This document shows, one piece after another, positions 51,496 to 61,053 of a stretch of DNA of 64,000 bases. The position numbers and the translations under genes are program-made. How positions within the stretch are numbered: the stretch's first letter is position 1; each line of letters begins with the position of its first letter. Source of the stretch: Pseudomonadota bacterium (lineage in GTDB: Bacteria > Pseudomonadota > Gammaproteobacteria > Burkholderiales > Burkholderiaceae_B); the NCBI GenBank assembly GCA_023423975.1, contig JAFAEO010000083.1, positions 1 to 64,000 on the forward strand, given 5' to 3'. Below the pieces are notes generated by a model that saw only the letters and a program-made list of their open reading frames with translations, was not told the DNA's origin and ran no database searches.

Positions 51496-52302
51496 TTATT
51501 CGTAACCCAGGGCGGCGGATATTTTTGCTGCGGTGCTTACCAACATTTCCACCCATTCTTCCTGCAGGCGCTCTGCTGGCGCGGAAATGGACAGCCCGGC
51601 CACCAGCTTGCCCGAGTCGTCGTAGATTCCGGCAGAAATGCAACGCACACCCAGCTCGAGTTCTTCGTTATCACGGGCATAGCCATGGCGACGCACAAAG
51701 CTCAGGTCGCGCTCAAGGCGATCCAGGTCAGTCAGGCTGTTGCGAGTGTTGCCCGATAGACCTGTACGCGTCGCGTAGGCACGCACGTAACGGGCATCGG
51801 ACGAGGCCAGAAAGAGTTTACCAACAGAGGTCAGGTGCAGCGGTGCCCGGCCGCCTATGGCCCGCACAACCTGCATGCCCGAGCGTTCGCTCCAGGCGCG
51901 ATCAATGTAGACAATGTCATCGCCCTGCTGAATGGACAGATTCACGGTTTGTCCGGTCAGATGGTGCAGGGTCTGCAAATGGTCGTGCGCGACATCGCGC
52001 ACATTCAGCCGGTCCTTGACCAGCGCCCCCAGCTCCAGTAGCCGAATACCCAATTGGTACATGCCGTTATTGACACGCTCAACATAGCGGCCTACGGCCA
52101 GATCGTTCAGTATGCGGTGGGCGGTGGAGGCGTGCAGCGTCGTGAGCGCCGCGATGTCCTTAAGCGAGACCGGGTGCGGCTGATCCGCCAGAACATCCAG
52201 CACCTTCATTGTGCGTTCCAGGACCTGAATACTGATGCCGGAAACAGCATTAGTCTTATCAGAATCGGACGCAGCCTGCGTAGTTAAGGGCCGGTTAGCC
52301 AT
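51496..52302 (-). CDS. IclR-family transcriptional regulator
   Basis: This 268-residue regulator has a winged HTH (about 20-80, 'SLKDIAALTTLHASTAHRIL' pattern) and a C-terminal IclR effector domain (about 90-265, with 'GNTRNSLTDLDRLERDLSFV' and 'GVRCISAGIYDDSGKLVAG'). Its target is unclear; no catabolic operon adjoins it. I chose ATG 52302; a TTG at 52332 in frame would add 10 residues, and neither has a strong ribosome site. Confidence 0.87.
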   Translation of the reverse strand: MANRPLTTQAASDSDKTNAVSGISIQVLERTMKVLDVLADQPHPVSLKDIAALTTLHASTAHRILNDLAVGRYVERVNNGMYQLGIRLLELGALVKDRLNVRDVAHDHLQTLHHLTGQTVNLSIQQGDDIVYIDRAWSERSGMQVVRAIGGRAPLHLTSVGKLFLASSDARYVRAYATRTGLSGNTRNSLTDLDRLERDLSFVRRHGYARDNEELELGVRCISAGIYDDSGKLVAGLSISAPAERLQEEWVEMLVSTAAKISAALGYE

Positions 52303-52408
52303 GATGGAGGGATTCAAAATATTGCAGTGCAATATATTCTATATCATATTGTGAAAAATGAAAACCCTATAATGTCGGATTTTCTTTCAGATGCGACAAT
52401 AGTGCCCT

Positions 52409-53227
52409 TTATACGGGTTTGTCCGGATGAAAACGTCCACCCACGCGCAGGATCTCACCTTTCAAATAATCGAACGCGGCAGTTGCGCCCGGCTCTTCAC
52501 CTTTGACACCCAGATCAATATAGGCGCCCGCGCCCTGGCCCATGGTTGGCAGGCTGAACGTGCTGATGCCGGCCCAGTTCGTTTCGATGTGCTCCAGCGC
52601 CGGCGTGATCCGCGATTCGGGAACACCGTAGGCCAGAATGTTGTGCGAGACCAGCTGACTCAGGTTCTGATAATCTGCATAACGGTTGTCCAGGGTCCAC
52701 TCGACCATGGGCCAGGCCATTTCCGGGAATCCCGGGACAAAAGTATGATCCTGGATAAAAAAGCCCGGAATGCGGTTATAGGGATTGGGCACAATCTCGG
52801 CGCCCACCGGAAACACCCCCATGGCCAGCCGGCGCTGGTTCTCTGGCGAGCCAGGATCGTGCGTACCACGCCCTTCGAGCGCAAGTTGCGCAAAGCGTTC
52901 AGTGATCAGCCGTTCGGCTTCGGGATGCAGGGCCAGCGGCACACCCAGCGCCTGCGCGACTGCCGTGCGGGTTTTATCGTCAGGCGTGGCGCCAATGCCG
53001 CCACTGGAAAAAACAATATCGTCCGACGCAAAACTGCGTTTGTAAGCAGCAATCAGGGTTTCAAGATCGTCCGGCAGGAATTCGGCGCGCGACAGTTGCA
53101 TACCTCGCGCGGCAAGCAACTCGATGATTTTGGACAGATGCTTGTCCTGACGCCGGCCGGAGAGGATTTCGTCTCCCACAATGATCAAACTGACTTTACG
53201 TGCTGCCTTATCGTTCATAATGCTCAT
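52409..53227 (-). CDS. CinA-N/MoaB-like molybdopterin-binding domain protein
   Basis: The 272-residue product carries the MoaB/MogA-type domain of CinA-like proteins (about 10-175), with 'SLIIVGDEILSGRRQDKH' and 'FSSGGIGATPDDKTRTAVA' in the place of the usual GGxGPTxDD loop. It is shorter than full CinA and lacks the C-terminal nicotinamide-deamidase domain. The exact role is unknown; related proteins hydrolyse ADP-ribose or bind molybdopterin. The start is ATG at 53227. It ends 107 nt from the IclR gene, and its 5' end is 39 nt from the EI24 gene's stop. Confidence 0.85.
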   Translation of the reverse strand: MSIMNDKAARKVSLIIVGDEILSGRRQDKHLSKIIELLAARGMQLSRAEFLPDDLETLIAAYKRSFASDDIVFSSGGIGATPDDKTRTAVAQALGVPLALHPEAERLITERFAQLALEGRGTHDPGSPENQRRLAMGVFPVGAEIVPNPYNRIPGFFIQDHTFVPGFPEMAWPMVEWTLDNRYADYQNLSQLVSHNILAYGVPESRITPALEHIETNWAGISTFSLPTMGQGAGAYIDLGVKGEEPGATAAFDYLKGEILRVGGRFHPDKPV

Positions 53228-53266
53228 CCTGTTGTTGCCCCGTCTCGGGATGACGCTATTCTAACG

Positions 53267-54121
53267 CTAAAGATTGGACTGTGCCGACAATAGCGGCGGG
53301 CTGTTCCGACGTTGTTCGGCCAATGCAGCCAGACCGTGGTGCGCATAGACCAGGGAAGTAAATACAGGCAATACAATCCAGGTCAGGGGAATCAGGTTGA
53401 TCGTCGCGCAGATCGTGCCGATCAGCCAACCGCCGCCACGCCGACGAGCGATAATCTGCGCCCGCTCCTGGCGCGTAGCATGCTCGATCAGTGCATCAAA
53501 GCGCAACATATGGGTAAAGGCATAAGCCCACCAGAATATATGCAGCAGCACGGCAACGGGTGGAATCAGCCACAGCGGTAACGTAATGACCCAGCCAACG
53601 ATAAAAATCAGTACCACTTTAGCCGAGTTCACCAGGCTTGAAACAAAGACCTGGCTGCCCCGGCGATCCAGTTCCGGATAATCGGTGCGCGCTACATGGC
53701 CTACCACCATGGGCATGACCAGCACTGCGGCAATCAGCAGGCCGATACTGCTGCCAATCGTGACCATGATCACAAACACCAGGATATGAACCAGATAAAC
53801 AGTCATGGATAACAGTCCGACGCCAGCCATCCAGCCTTCCATGCCGGTCATCATTTCCGACTGCGTGACAAACAGGTTTAACCAATCGGCCACCGGCTCC
53901 CACAGGAAACGCGCAAAAAACAGCATGACAATGAGCGCCGCGGCAAACGGCAGCAGCAGCGCCAGCAACATGCGTGGCTGCAGTTGTGAGACCATCGCCC
54001 GTGCGAAAGCGCGGCCAACCCCTTCATATGGCGATGGCATACTTTCTGATTGCTGCCCGAATGGTGTACTATTTTGCATGACTTTCCCTTTGCGCAATGG
54101 CGTAAATGGTTTCAGATCCAA
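53267..54121 (-). CDS. EI24-domain (CysZ-like) membrane protein
   Basis: This 284-residue inner-membrane protein has about five hydrophobic segments. EI24 members include CysZ, a sulfate transporter; 'SMTVYLVHILVFVIMVTIGS' and 'VGHVARTDYPELDRRG' are in the typical places. The substrate is not evident. The start used is 54121 (MDLKPF); an in-frame Met at residue 15 (54079, MQNSTP) is an alternative. It is divergent from the thioredoxin-like gene. Confidence 0.82.
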   Translation of the reverse strand: MDLKPFTPLRKGKVMQNSTPFGQQSESMPSPYEGVGRAFARAMVSQLQPRMLLALLLPFAAALIVMLFFARFLWEPVADWLNLFVTQSEMMTGMEGWMAGVGLLSMTVYLVHILVFVIMVTIGSSIGLLIAAVLVMPMVVGHVARTDYPELDRRGSQVFVSSLVNSAKVVLIFIVGWVITLPLWLIPPVAVLLHIFWWAYAFTHMLRFDALIEHATRQERAQIIARRRGGGWLIGTICATINLIPLTWIVLPVFTSLVYAHHGLAALAEQRRNSPPLLSAQSNL

Positions 54122-54166
54122 CCGTTACCTGTTACTCGTTTCCTGTCACTCATTTGCAGATTCAAT

Positions 54167-54553
54167 ATGTTCATTCAAACCCCCGGCAAGCACGTCCCGC
54201 AGTTGCTCCAGGCACTGGACAATCCCGACACATGGTTGATTGCCTGTTACTGCGCCGCCTGGTGCGACACTTGCGGCGACTATCACGCGGCCTTCCAGGC
54301 CATGAGTGAACGCTACCCCCAGCATCTGTTCCTGTGGATCGACGTTGAAGACAATCCCGAACTGCTCGATGACCTGGACGTTGAGAACTTCCCTACGCTG
54401 CTGATCCAGACCGGCGGGCAAACCCGTTTTTTTGGCACCATGCTGCCCTACATCAGCCACCTGGAACGCATGCTGCAGGTCGTGGGCGACGAACCTGACA
54501 CGCGCGCCGACGGGCCGGCCGATCTGCGAACGCTGTTGACCGCCTCGGCCTGA
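54167..54553 (+). CDS. Thioredoxin-like protein
   Basis: This 128-residue protein has a thioredoxin fold and active site WCDTC (about residue 28), differing from the usual WCGPC. 'VEDNPELLDDLDVENFPTLL' gives the cis-Pro strand. I chose ATG 54167; the open frame extends upstream through unrelated sequence. No signal peptide is visible, so it should act in the cytoplasm. It is divergent from the EI24 gene. Confidence 0.87.
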   Translation: MFIQTPGKHVPQLLQALDNPDTWLIACYCAAWCDTCGDYHAAFQAMSERYPQHLFLWIDVEDNPELLDDLDVENFPTLLIQTGGQTRFFGTMLPYISHLERMLQVVGDEPDTRADGPADLRTLLTASA

Positions 54554-54703
54554 AACAGCACCTGCCGACGCCAGGCGCGGAGCAAGATCGGGCAATGCGG
54601 CAATTGCGCAGCATCATTGACGCCCGCTTGCCGCAGCCTTGATTTAAACAGGAATGTGGGAATAGTAAGCCGCGGTTTCAAGTATTTGAACGCGGCTGAA
54701 ACA

Positions 54704-56137
54704 TCAGTTTTCAGGCGAGTTGTCGGTACTGGGACGGCCACCCAGCAAAACGGCCAGCATGGGCTTGGGTCCATGCCCTTCAGGACGCCGGTTTACCACT
54801 GTGTCGGATTCGGCCTTTTGCTTGGTCGGCTCGTAAGGACGAAAGAAAAAATCGTCAATGGGGGTAGCCCGGGCCGCAGGAAAAGTTTTCTTGTAACGCT
54901 CAGGTTTACCGGTCGCAGCCCGCGCCGGGTGATGCCCGCGCGCCAGAAAAACGCTGGGAATGGATAGGACACCCCTTGGCACCGGCGTTTTGATCAGCTT
55001 TTCGATATCTTCCAGCAGGCGCTCTTCGGTCTGCGTATAAAAAGCGATGGCCTCGCCCTTGGCGCCTGCCCTGCCGGTGCGGCCGATACGGTGAACGTAG
55101 TCTTCGGCGTTATAGGGCAGGTCCATATTGATCACGCAAGGCAGCCCGACCACGTCCAGGCCCCTGGCCGCCACATCGGTTGCTACCAGAACTGCAATCT
55201 CGCCCGACTTGAAGCCCTCAAGCGCCTTGATGCGCTCGGCCTGCGAGCGATCGCCGTGAATGGACTCGGCATTAATGCCTTCACTGACCAGTTCCCGGGC
55301 GACGCGGCTGGCGCCGATTTTGGTATTGACAAAAACAATGACCTGGCTCAGGTTGCGCGACTTCAGCGTATACAGCACTGCCGCTTTCTTTTCGTTTGGT
55401 GCAACCGGGTAAGCGATTTGCGAGACATTTTCGGCTGTGGCATTGCTCGGCGCCACATTGATTTCCACCGGATTGTTCAGGAAACTGCGCGCCAGCTTGC
55501 GAATATCATTACTGAACGTGGCCGAAAACAACAGGCTTTGGCGCGGTTTTGGCAGTAACCTAACGATGCGTTCCAGATCTGGCAGAAAACCCATATCCAG
55601 CATGCGATCGGCCTCATCCAGCACCAGCACGCTAACCTGGCTCAGACTGACGTTTTTCTGTTCGATATGATCCAGCAGTCGTCCCGGCGTGGCAATGAGC
55701 AGTTCGCACCCCTTGCGTAACTGGTCGCGCTGGGCGTTCATATCCACCCCACCAAAAACAACAGCCACACGCAAGGGAGAGCTGTGGCTGTAGCGTTTAA
55801 CGCTTTCTGCAACCTGATCGGCCAGTTCCCGCGTGGGCGCCAGGATCAGGGCACGTACCGGATGGCGGGCTGGTGACATGCTGCTGTTGGCCATGGGCAT
55901 GAGCCGATGCAGCAGCGGAAGCGTAAATGCCGCTGTTTTGCCGGTACCGGTCTGGGCAGCGCCCATGATGTCGCGTCCGTCCATAATCAGCGGCATGGCC
56001 TGTTCCTGGATGGGCGTTGGCTTGGTATAGCCGCTGGCCATCACCGCCTTTAGCAGGTCGGGGTGCAGGCCGACCTCGGTAAAGGATTCGAAGGTAGTGG
56101 TTTTGCCGGAGGTAGTCGTATTGGCGTCGGTCATCAA
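54704..56137 (-). CDS. rhlE: DEAD-box RNA helicase, RhlE-like
   Basis: This 477-residue ATP-dependent RNA helicase has a complete motif set: Q-motif PTPIQEQAMP (about residue 40), motif I AQTGTGKT, Ia PTRELADQV, II DEAD, III SAT, V ATDVAARGLD and VI HRIGRTGRAG. The C-terminal tail of about 90 residues is basic and disordered, as in RhlE. The N-terminal tail reads TTSGKTTTFESF; the same GKTTTF motif recurs three times in the OmpA-family linker at 41760-44534. Start: two adjacent Met codons at 56137 and 56134. Confidence 0.93.
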   Translation of the reverse strand: MMTDANTTTSGKTTTFESFTEVGLHPDLLKAVMASGYTKPTPIQEQAMPLIMDGRDIMGAAQTGTGKTAAFTLPLLHRLMPMANSSMSPARHPVRALILAPTRELADQVAESVKRYSHSSPLRVAVVFGGVDMNAQRDQLRKGCELLIATPGRLLDHIEQKNVSLSQVSVLVLDEADRMLDMGFLPDLERIVRLLPKPRQSLLFSATFSNDIRKLARSFLNNPVEINVAPSNATAENVSQIAYPVAPNEKKAAVLYTLKSRNLSQVIVFVNTKIGASRVARELVSEGINAESIHGDRSQAERIKALEGFKSGEIAVLVATDVAARGLDVVGLPCVINMDLPYNAEDYVHRIGRTGRAGAKGEAIAFYTQTEERLLEDIEKLIKTPVPRGVLSIPSVFLARGHHPARAATGKPERYKKTFPAARATPIDDFFFRPYEPTKQKAESDTVVNRRPEGHGPKPMLAVLLGGRPSTDNSPEN

Positions 56138-56252
56138 GTATATGTAAAGGAACTTGTAAAGGAACTGAAAATTGCGGCAAGCCGCGAAAACGTCATTTTA
56201 CTCTACTCATGTACCCATCTATGCCCATTGGCCTGGAAATAGGGAGAAAGCC

Positions 56253-56573
56253 TTAGAAAATCCAGCGTAAAAGCCACAAGACGACCATACCGACAGCAAT
56301 CATGAAAAGAATATTACGCACCCGCAAAAATGCCAGGGCGGCTACCACCGCCGCAAAGAACTCGGCGCCAACCTGTGGCCATTGCCCCACAGCCCAGGGC
56401 AACAGGCTGGGCACGATAATGGCCGTCAGAGCAGCGACCGGGGCGTAGCGCAGGCCACGACTTACCGTCTTGCTTAAGGGAAAATACTGGCCCAGCATGA
56501 GGTAACCTGCCCGGGTCAGCAGACTGCCGATGCCCAGCAACACAATGACAAGCGCAATATAGGTATCAGTCAT
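56253..56573 (-). CDS. azlD: AzlD-family branched-chain amino acid exporter subunit
   Basis: This 106-residue membrane protein has four hydrophobic segments. 'IGSLLTRAGYLMLGQYFPLS' and 'LRYAPVAALTAIIVPSLLPW' are AzlD/YgaH-like. It pairs with AzlC to export branched-chain amino acids or methionine-like compounds. ATG 56573 overlaps the azlC stop by 4 nt. Confidence 0.9.
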   Translation of the reverse strand: MTDTYIALVIVLLGIGSLLTRAGYLMLGQYFPLSKTVSRGLRYAPVAALTAIIVPSLLPWAVGQWPQVGAEFFAAVVAALAFLRVRNILFMIAVGMVVLWLLRWIF

Positions 56574-57334
56574 GCCCGTATTCCTTTGGTCGTGAATTTC
56601 TCGGACAGGATGCCCGCAGCGATCCCGGCCACAATAGCAATGAACAGACCCATGCGCAGCGGCAGCGGCTGGCCCAGCCAGGCCACTGCACCGGCGACCA
56701 GCACCGTCACCAGCATGGGTCGGCCTTTGATGAGCGGGATGACGACAGCCATCAACGTGAGCACGCCGGCAAACTCCAGCGACCATTCACGTGGCACGCG
56801 ATCGCCGATCAACACGCCGGCCAGGGTACTTAACTGCCATGCCCCCGCAATTGCCGTACCCATGGACAGATAGGTCCACACATAAACCGTGCGGCGCTTC
56901 TGGCGGACATGGCGGAACAGGCTGACGAAGACAACGTAATTGATATCAGTCAGCAAATACCCCAGCACCAGTCGCTTGAAATGGGAATATCGTTCGAAAA
57001 ACGGGTAAAGCGTCGCGCCGAATATGACAAACCGGATATTGACGATAAAGCCAGCCAGAAACACCATCCAGACCGGGGCGCCCGCGGCCATCAGCGGCAA
57101 TGCCGTCAGCTGCGCCGAACCGGCATACACCCATAGCGACATGATCATGGCCTGCCAAAAGGACAGACCGTAATTGACCATGGCCACGCCAGACACGAAC
57201 CCCCAGGCGGACAACGCCAGCAGATGAGGAGCCACCGCCCGCATCCCCAATTGAACGGCCTGTCGACGCGCCAGGCGGTGCGCATCGCTGGCGGCAGGCA
57301 GAACCCGCGCTAAAAGAATAAACGGGGAAAACAA
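56570..57334 (-). CDS. azlC: AzlC-family branched-chain amino acid exporter subunit
   Basis: This 254-residue membrane protein has seven or so hydrophobic segments. 'AWGFVSGVAMVNYGLSFWQA' and 'YAGSAQLTALPLMAAGAP' are the YgaZ/AzlC signatures. It forms a two-gene operon with azlD. The 5' end is uncertain: a Met at residue 31 (MRAVAPHL) would give a shorter, more typical start. Confidence 0.9.
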   Translation of the reverse strand: MFSPFILLARVLPAASDAHRLARRQAVQLGMRAVAPHLLALSAWGFVSGVAMVNYGLSFWQAMIMSLWVYAGSAQLTALPLMAAGAPVWMVFLAGFIVNIRFVIFGATLYPFFERYSHFKRLVLGYLLTDINYVVFVSLFRHVRQKRRTVYVWTYLSMGTAIAGAWQLSTLAGVLIGDRVPREWSLEFAGVLTLMAVVIPLIKGRPMLVTVLVAGAVAWLGQPLPLRMGLFIAIVAGIAAGILSEKFTTKGIRA

Positions 57335-57611
57335 AATAGTTCCTTGTGCTGTACAATACGCTGTGCAACGGCGTATGAACGGATGCTCGGTAGCGGCGTA
57401 GACAATGAAGATATGCTGGGAATTCTAGCAAAAGCAGCGCGCTCATCCTCATTGCACCCGCCCCAGGGCAGAAATATAATACGCCAGCACCCATCGGCCA
57501 GAGCAAAGTGACGCTGCGCGGCAACACTCGGGCCGGTTACCATCAAACACACGTGCGCGCCGTTTGCACAGCGCGCATAACATGTCTTTCCGCTTTTTTA
57601 GGAAGTAACTG

Positions 57612-57809
57612 ATGTCTGCACAAGTACAAACGGCACCCATCGAGGTGTCCGCAAGCGATCTGCCTGTTTATTGCCCTGGCCCGAATGCGCCAACCTGGAG
57701 CCTGCATCCACGCGTTTTTCTGGATGTCAGCAAAACCGGCTCGGCAGCCTGCCCGTATTGCGGCACGGTATACCGCCTCAAAGAAGGCGAGAAAGTGCAT
57801 GGGCACTAA
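57612..57809 (+). CDS. Small zinc-finger protein (NDUFS6/zf-CHCC type)
   Basis: This 65-residue protein has a zf-CHCC domain: one Cys in LPVYCPGPNAPTW, a His in SLHPRVFLD and a Cys pair in ACPYCGTVYRL, the zinc pattern of the NDUFS6-like family. In bacteria the domain is a small stand-alone protein of unknown role. The 11-nt overlap with the next gene suggests coupling. Confidence 0.88.
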   Translation: MSAQVQTAPIEVSASDLPVYCPGPNAPTWSLHPRVFLDVSKTGSAACPYCGTVYRLKEGEKVHGH

Positions 57810-58257
57810 GAGCACTGCTGCGCCCAAACGCGCAGTCTTCGCCAGCCCCGAGGAGGTCGAACAGGCCTTCTACGAAGCGCTGCGCCTGGGCGATGTCATG
57901 CGTGTCATGCACACCTGGGCTGACGATGAAGAAACCGTTTGCATTCACCCAGGCGGTGAGCGCCTGACAGGCACCAGCGCCATCCAGACTTCATGGCACG
58001 AGCTGCTCAATAGCGGCCCTCTCCATATTCATGCCCATCATCCCGTGGTCATTACCTACGGCATGACCGTCATCCATATCCTGATCGAGGAAGTCCAGGC
58101 CAATACCCCGCGAGGCAATCGGGAACTGCTGTTTTATGCAACCAATGTGTATCACAAGGGTCGCACCGGCTGGCATCTGGTCCACCATCATTCAGCCCCC
58201 GCCCCTTCTGACGTTCTGCTATCGGAAATGCACGACATTCCCAACCTGCTGCATTAA
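57799..58257 (+). CDS. SnoaL/NTF2-like (DUF4440) protein
   Basis: This 152-residue protein has an NTF2-like cone fold: 'EEVEQAFYEALRLGDVMRVM' at the N-terminal helix and 'ADDEETVCIHPGGERLTG' at the core. 'GRTGWHLVHHHSAP' follows near the end. The substrate is unknown; members bind small molecules or act as isomerases or domain partners. I chose ATG 57799, inside the zinc-finger gene; the frame is open back to 57685 without family features. Confidence 0.85.
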   Translation: MGTKSTAAPKRAVFASPEEVEQAFYEALRLGDVMRVMHTWADDEETVCIHPGGERLTGTSAIQTSWHELLNSGPLHIHAHHPVVITYGMTVIHILIEEVQANTPRGNRELLFYATNVYHKGRTGWHLVHHHSAPAPSDVLLSEMHDIPNLLH

Positions 58258-58388
58258 TCCGCCTGCAACACTGTCCTGCCGACCGCACCCGCGATCGCAA
58301 GCAGCAATAACGCCTTTGCCCCTGGCCCGGCCTTGTTTGCCTGTCTGATATTTCATCTGCATACCTCAACGGAATCACTGGACCTGCT

Positions 58389-59384
58389 GTGACTGCCCGA
58401 CTCAATCTTGACGCCTGCCCTTCCCCGAACTGGCAATGTGAAGGCCATATTCAGACGATTGCCGCCATGAAATGGGGACGCCGCCCCCAACAGCGGTTCG
58501 TACGCCAGCGACTGGATACGCCCGATGGCGATTTTCTGGATATTGACTGGGCCGGCCCCCAGGCGCATACCTATTGCCCATTCAATGGACCGGCACTGGT
58601 CATTTTTCACGGGCTGGAAGGCAGCAGCCAAAGCCATTACGCCCAGGCTATCGGCTCGTACTTTGTTGAACGCGGATGGATGGTTGCCGTGGCGCATTTT
58701 CGCGGCTGTTCGGGCGAGCCGAACCGGTTGGCCCGTTCTTATTTTTCCGGCGACTCCCGGGATATTGATTGCATTCTGAGCCAGGTACGCCGCCAGTTAC
58801 CCCTGGCGCAATGGCACGCAGCGGGCATTTCGCTGGGAGGCAACGCCCTGCTCAAATATACAGGGGAACAAGGCCAACAGTTGAACTGGCTCAATGCAGT
58901 AGCAGGTATTTCCGTACCGGTAGACCTGGTAGCCACCGGCATGCGGCTGCAAACCAGCCTGATGGGACGCTACGTGTATACCCCTCATTTTCTGGCTTCC
59001 ATGCGGAGCAAAATACAGCAAAAAGCCAGCGCCTTTCCGGGCGCCGTCAACTGGAACAAAGCACTGCAGGCACGCACGCTGCTTGAGTTCGATGACGCTT
59101 ATACCGGGCCGGTGCATGGTTATCGCAGTGCGCTGGATTACTGGTCGCGTTGTTCAAGCCAATATCATCTGCAAGCCATTCGGGTACCGACGCTGCTATT
59201 GATTGCGCGCAATGACCCCTTTATTCCCGAAGCCAGCCTGCCCGGTCCTGACCAGGCAAGTGATCAGGTGCTGTTGCATTACCCATGCAGTGGCGGCCAC
59301 GCTGGCTTTGCCAGCGGTTCGGGACGCGGCGAGCTGACCTGGCTGCCGCGCCGGATTGAACAGTTTTTCACGCAGAACCGATAA
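58389..59384 (+). CDS. YheT-family alpha/beta hydrolase
   Basis: This 331-residue hydrolase starts with the YheT pattern 'PNWQCEGHIQTI'. It has 'ALVIFHGLEGSSQSHYAQAI' at the oxyanion region, nucleophile elbow GISLGGN (Ser, about residue 144), Asp in ARNDPFIP and His in CSGGHAGF. The substrate is unknown. The start is GTG at 58389. It is monocistronic. Confidence 0.88.
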   Translation: MTARLNLDACPSPNWQCEGHIQTIAAMKWGRRPQQRFVRQRLDTPDGDFLDIDWAGPQAHTYCPFNGPALVIFHGLEGSSQSHYAQAIGSYFVERGWMVAVAHFRGCSGEPNRLARSYFSGDSRDIDCILSQVRRQLPLAQWHAAGISLGGNALLKYTGEQGQQLNWLNAVAGISVPVDLVATGMRLQTSLMGRYVYTPHFLASMRSKIQQKASAFPGAVNWNKALQARTLLEFDDAYTGPVHGYRSALDYWSRCSSQYHLQAIRVPTLLLIARNDPFIPEASLPGPDQASDQVLLHYPCSGGHAGFASGSGRGELTWLPRRIEQFFTQNR

Positions 59385-59507
59385 TATTCTCTCGCGGTCT
59401 TGCCGGTACGTATCGCATCCACCCGGCAGACTGCGGCATCAATTGCGCATTGTGTATTGCTGCGATCACAACCGGCATTGCAACAGACAAAGCGCTGCAG
59501 CCCGCGT

Positions 59508-60443
59508 TCACACGACCTTGAGCCGCTGCTGCGCCAGGCGCATTTCACGCATTTGCCTGCCGGTTTTCTGACGCCCCTTGGCCGACAGGCGCATCATGGT
59601 GCTCAGGGCAAATAGCAAGCCGAACGTCTCGACCATCGCCGCCGGAATCCACATGGTCAGGCCGCCAATACTCTGGTCGGTTATCGCAGACATGGGCAGC
59701 GCCCTTCCGCAAAGATCGAAGAGCGGGTAAATATCGGTGGTAGTGAACGTGATGACTGCTCCCACGATCATTTGCGGCAACATGGTGATGATGGGCGACA
59801 GAATGCGCGCACCTGGCGACAGGACTGCCGGGGAGCCCGATGCAATGGTCCATTGAAAAAAACGACCGATCCATGTTTTGGCCGTGAGTACAGGCGCGAC
59901 ATAGGGACGGCGATCCAGGATCAGGTTCCAGTACATAAAGCCGCTGACCACAACCGACCAGTTCATGAGCCGGTACAGGCGCCAGTCGAGCATGGAATAG
60001 AACTGGATTGTTGGCAACAGCCAGAACAGCACCAGAAAGACGAACAGGAACGGGACCAGGATTTTATTGGTCAGCACGCCCGTAATGAATCTGCCGGAAA
60101 AACTGCGACGATAATCACGCAGCCAGACGCGCGCGCGCAGGGGGAGACCGGCGCGCAGCACCTGCCCGGGATAGGCGCCCATAATGAGCAAGGGACCCAG
60201 GTGATGCAATACCAGATGCTGAATGCGGTGAATGAAAAACATGCGCTCGGCATAATAGTCAACGTGCGTATGCAGCGATAGATAAAGTACGACAAAGCCT
60301 GACCAGAACAGAAGCTGTCGCGCAAGCGTCACGCGATGCACGCGTGTGCCGCGCACGAACAGCCAGCCGGCGAGAAGAAACAGAGCAATCAGCGTAGGAG
60401 AAAACTCCCAGGGGGCAAGCCAATGCATCAAGTCCAGATCCAT
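59508..60443 (-). CDS. CtaG (caa3-type) oxidase assembly family membrane protein
   Basis: This 311-residue membrane protein has about seven hydrophobic segments of the caa3_CtaG family, seen as 'HRIQHLVLHHLGPLLIMGAY' with several His and 'FMYWNLILDRRPYVAP'. In Bacillus the family assists caa3 oxidase assembly. No cytochrome c oxidase genes lie nearby in this window, so its partner is unknown. The start is ATG at 60443. Confidence 0.82.
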   Translation of the reverse strand: MDLDLMHWLAPWEFSPTLIALFLLAGWLFVRGTRVHRVTLARQLLFWSGFVVLYLSLHTHVDYYAERMFFIHRIQHLVLHHLGPLLIMGAYPGQVLRAGLPLRARVWLRDYRRSFSGRFITGVLTNKILVPFLFVFLVLFWLLPTIQFYSMLDWRLYRLMNWSVVVSGFMYWNLILDRRPYVAPVLTAKTWIGRFFQWTIASGSPAVLSPGARILSPIITMLPQMIVGAVITFTTTDIYPLFDLCGRALPMSAITDQSIGGLTMWIPAAMVETFGLLFALSTMMRLSAKGRQKTGRQMREMRLAQQRLKVV

Positions 60444-60497
60444 CGAATAAAACCTCTTGAATATGTTGGCGCCGTATCACAAACGGCATCCCGGTCA

Positions 60498-60932
60498 CTA
60501 GCAGGTCATGTGCAGGCAAGTGATGTGCGCCACAACCATGGACAGCGTAAACATGGAAACCATGCCAGCAATCAGCAAATTGAGCAGCGCCATCAGCCCC
60601 GGCGGCACGCCAGATGGTTTGCGTCGCACCTGGTTGACATTATAAAGCGCATCGAATTTTTCATCGGCGCGCAGACAGTAAACAGCCGACTCAATGAAAC
60701 CTGCCCATAGCGGGATGAACAGGAAGAAAAACGGAATGGAGTCCCACCACACGGGTTGGGTGAACGACCATGCCAGCATTGCCAAGCTGAACAGCGTAAT
60801 GACAGGTGCAATAGGCCGCTTCAGATACCAGCCCTGCAGACCCAGCACGCCAAAAAAACAGGCCAGAAACCCGGCAACGGTTTTGGAACGAAAATGGTTT
60901 GCAGGCCTGGCCCGCCACAACTGATTCAACAT
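60498..60932 (-). CDS. TM2-domain-like small membrane protein
   Basis: This 144-residue protein has four hydrophobic segments and a basic N-terminus. 'KTVAGFLACFFGVLGLQGWY' resembles the TM2 domain pattern (Lys, aliphatic helix, Gly turn, Tyr). Function is unknown. It lies 54 nt upstream of the CtaG-like gene on the same strand, so they may form a transcript. Confidence 0.72.
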   Translation of the reverse strand: MLNQLWRARPANHFRSKTVAGFLACFFGVLGLQGWYLKRPIAPVITLFSLAMLAWSFTQPVWWDSIPFFFLFIPLWAGFIESAVYCLRADEKFDALYNVNQVRRKPSGVPPGLMALLNLLIAGMVSMFTLSMVVAHITCLHMTC

Positions 60933-61053
60933 TTCTGATTCAACATTTGCTCTATGTCAGGCACGCTGCCAACTTTGAAGGCTATATTGTACGACACGCG
61001 GGCTCACTGGTGCGTACGCCGGATTTTTTCAGGCAAAAGGGTAAAATAGCGAC

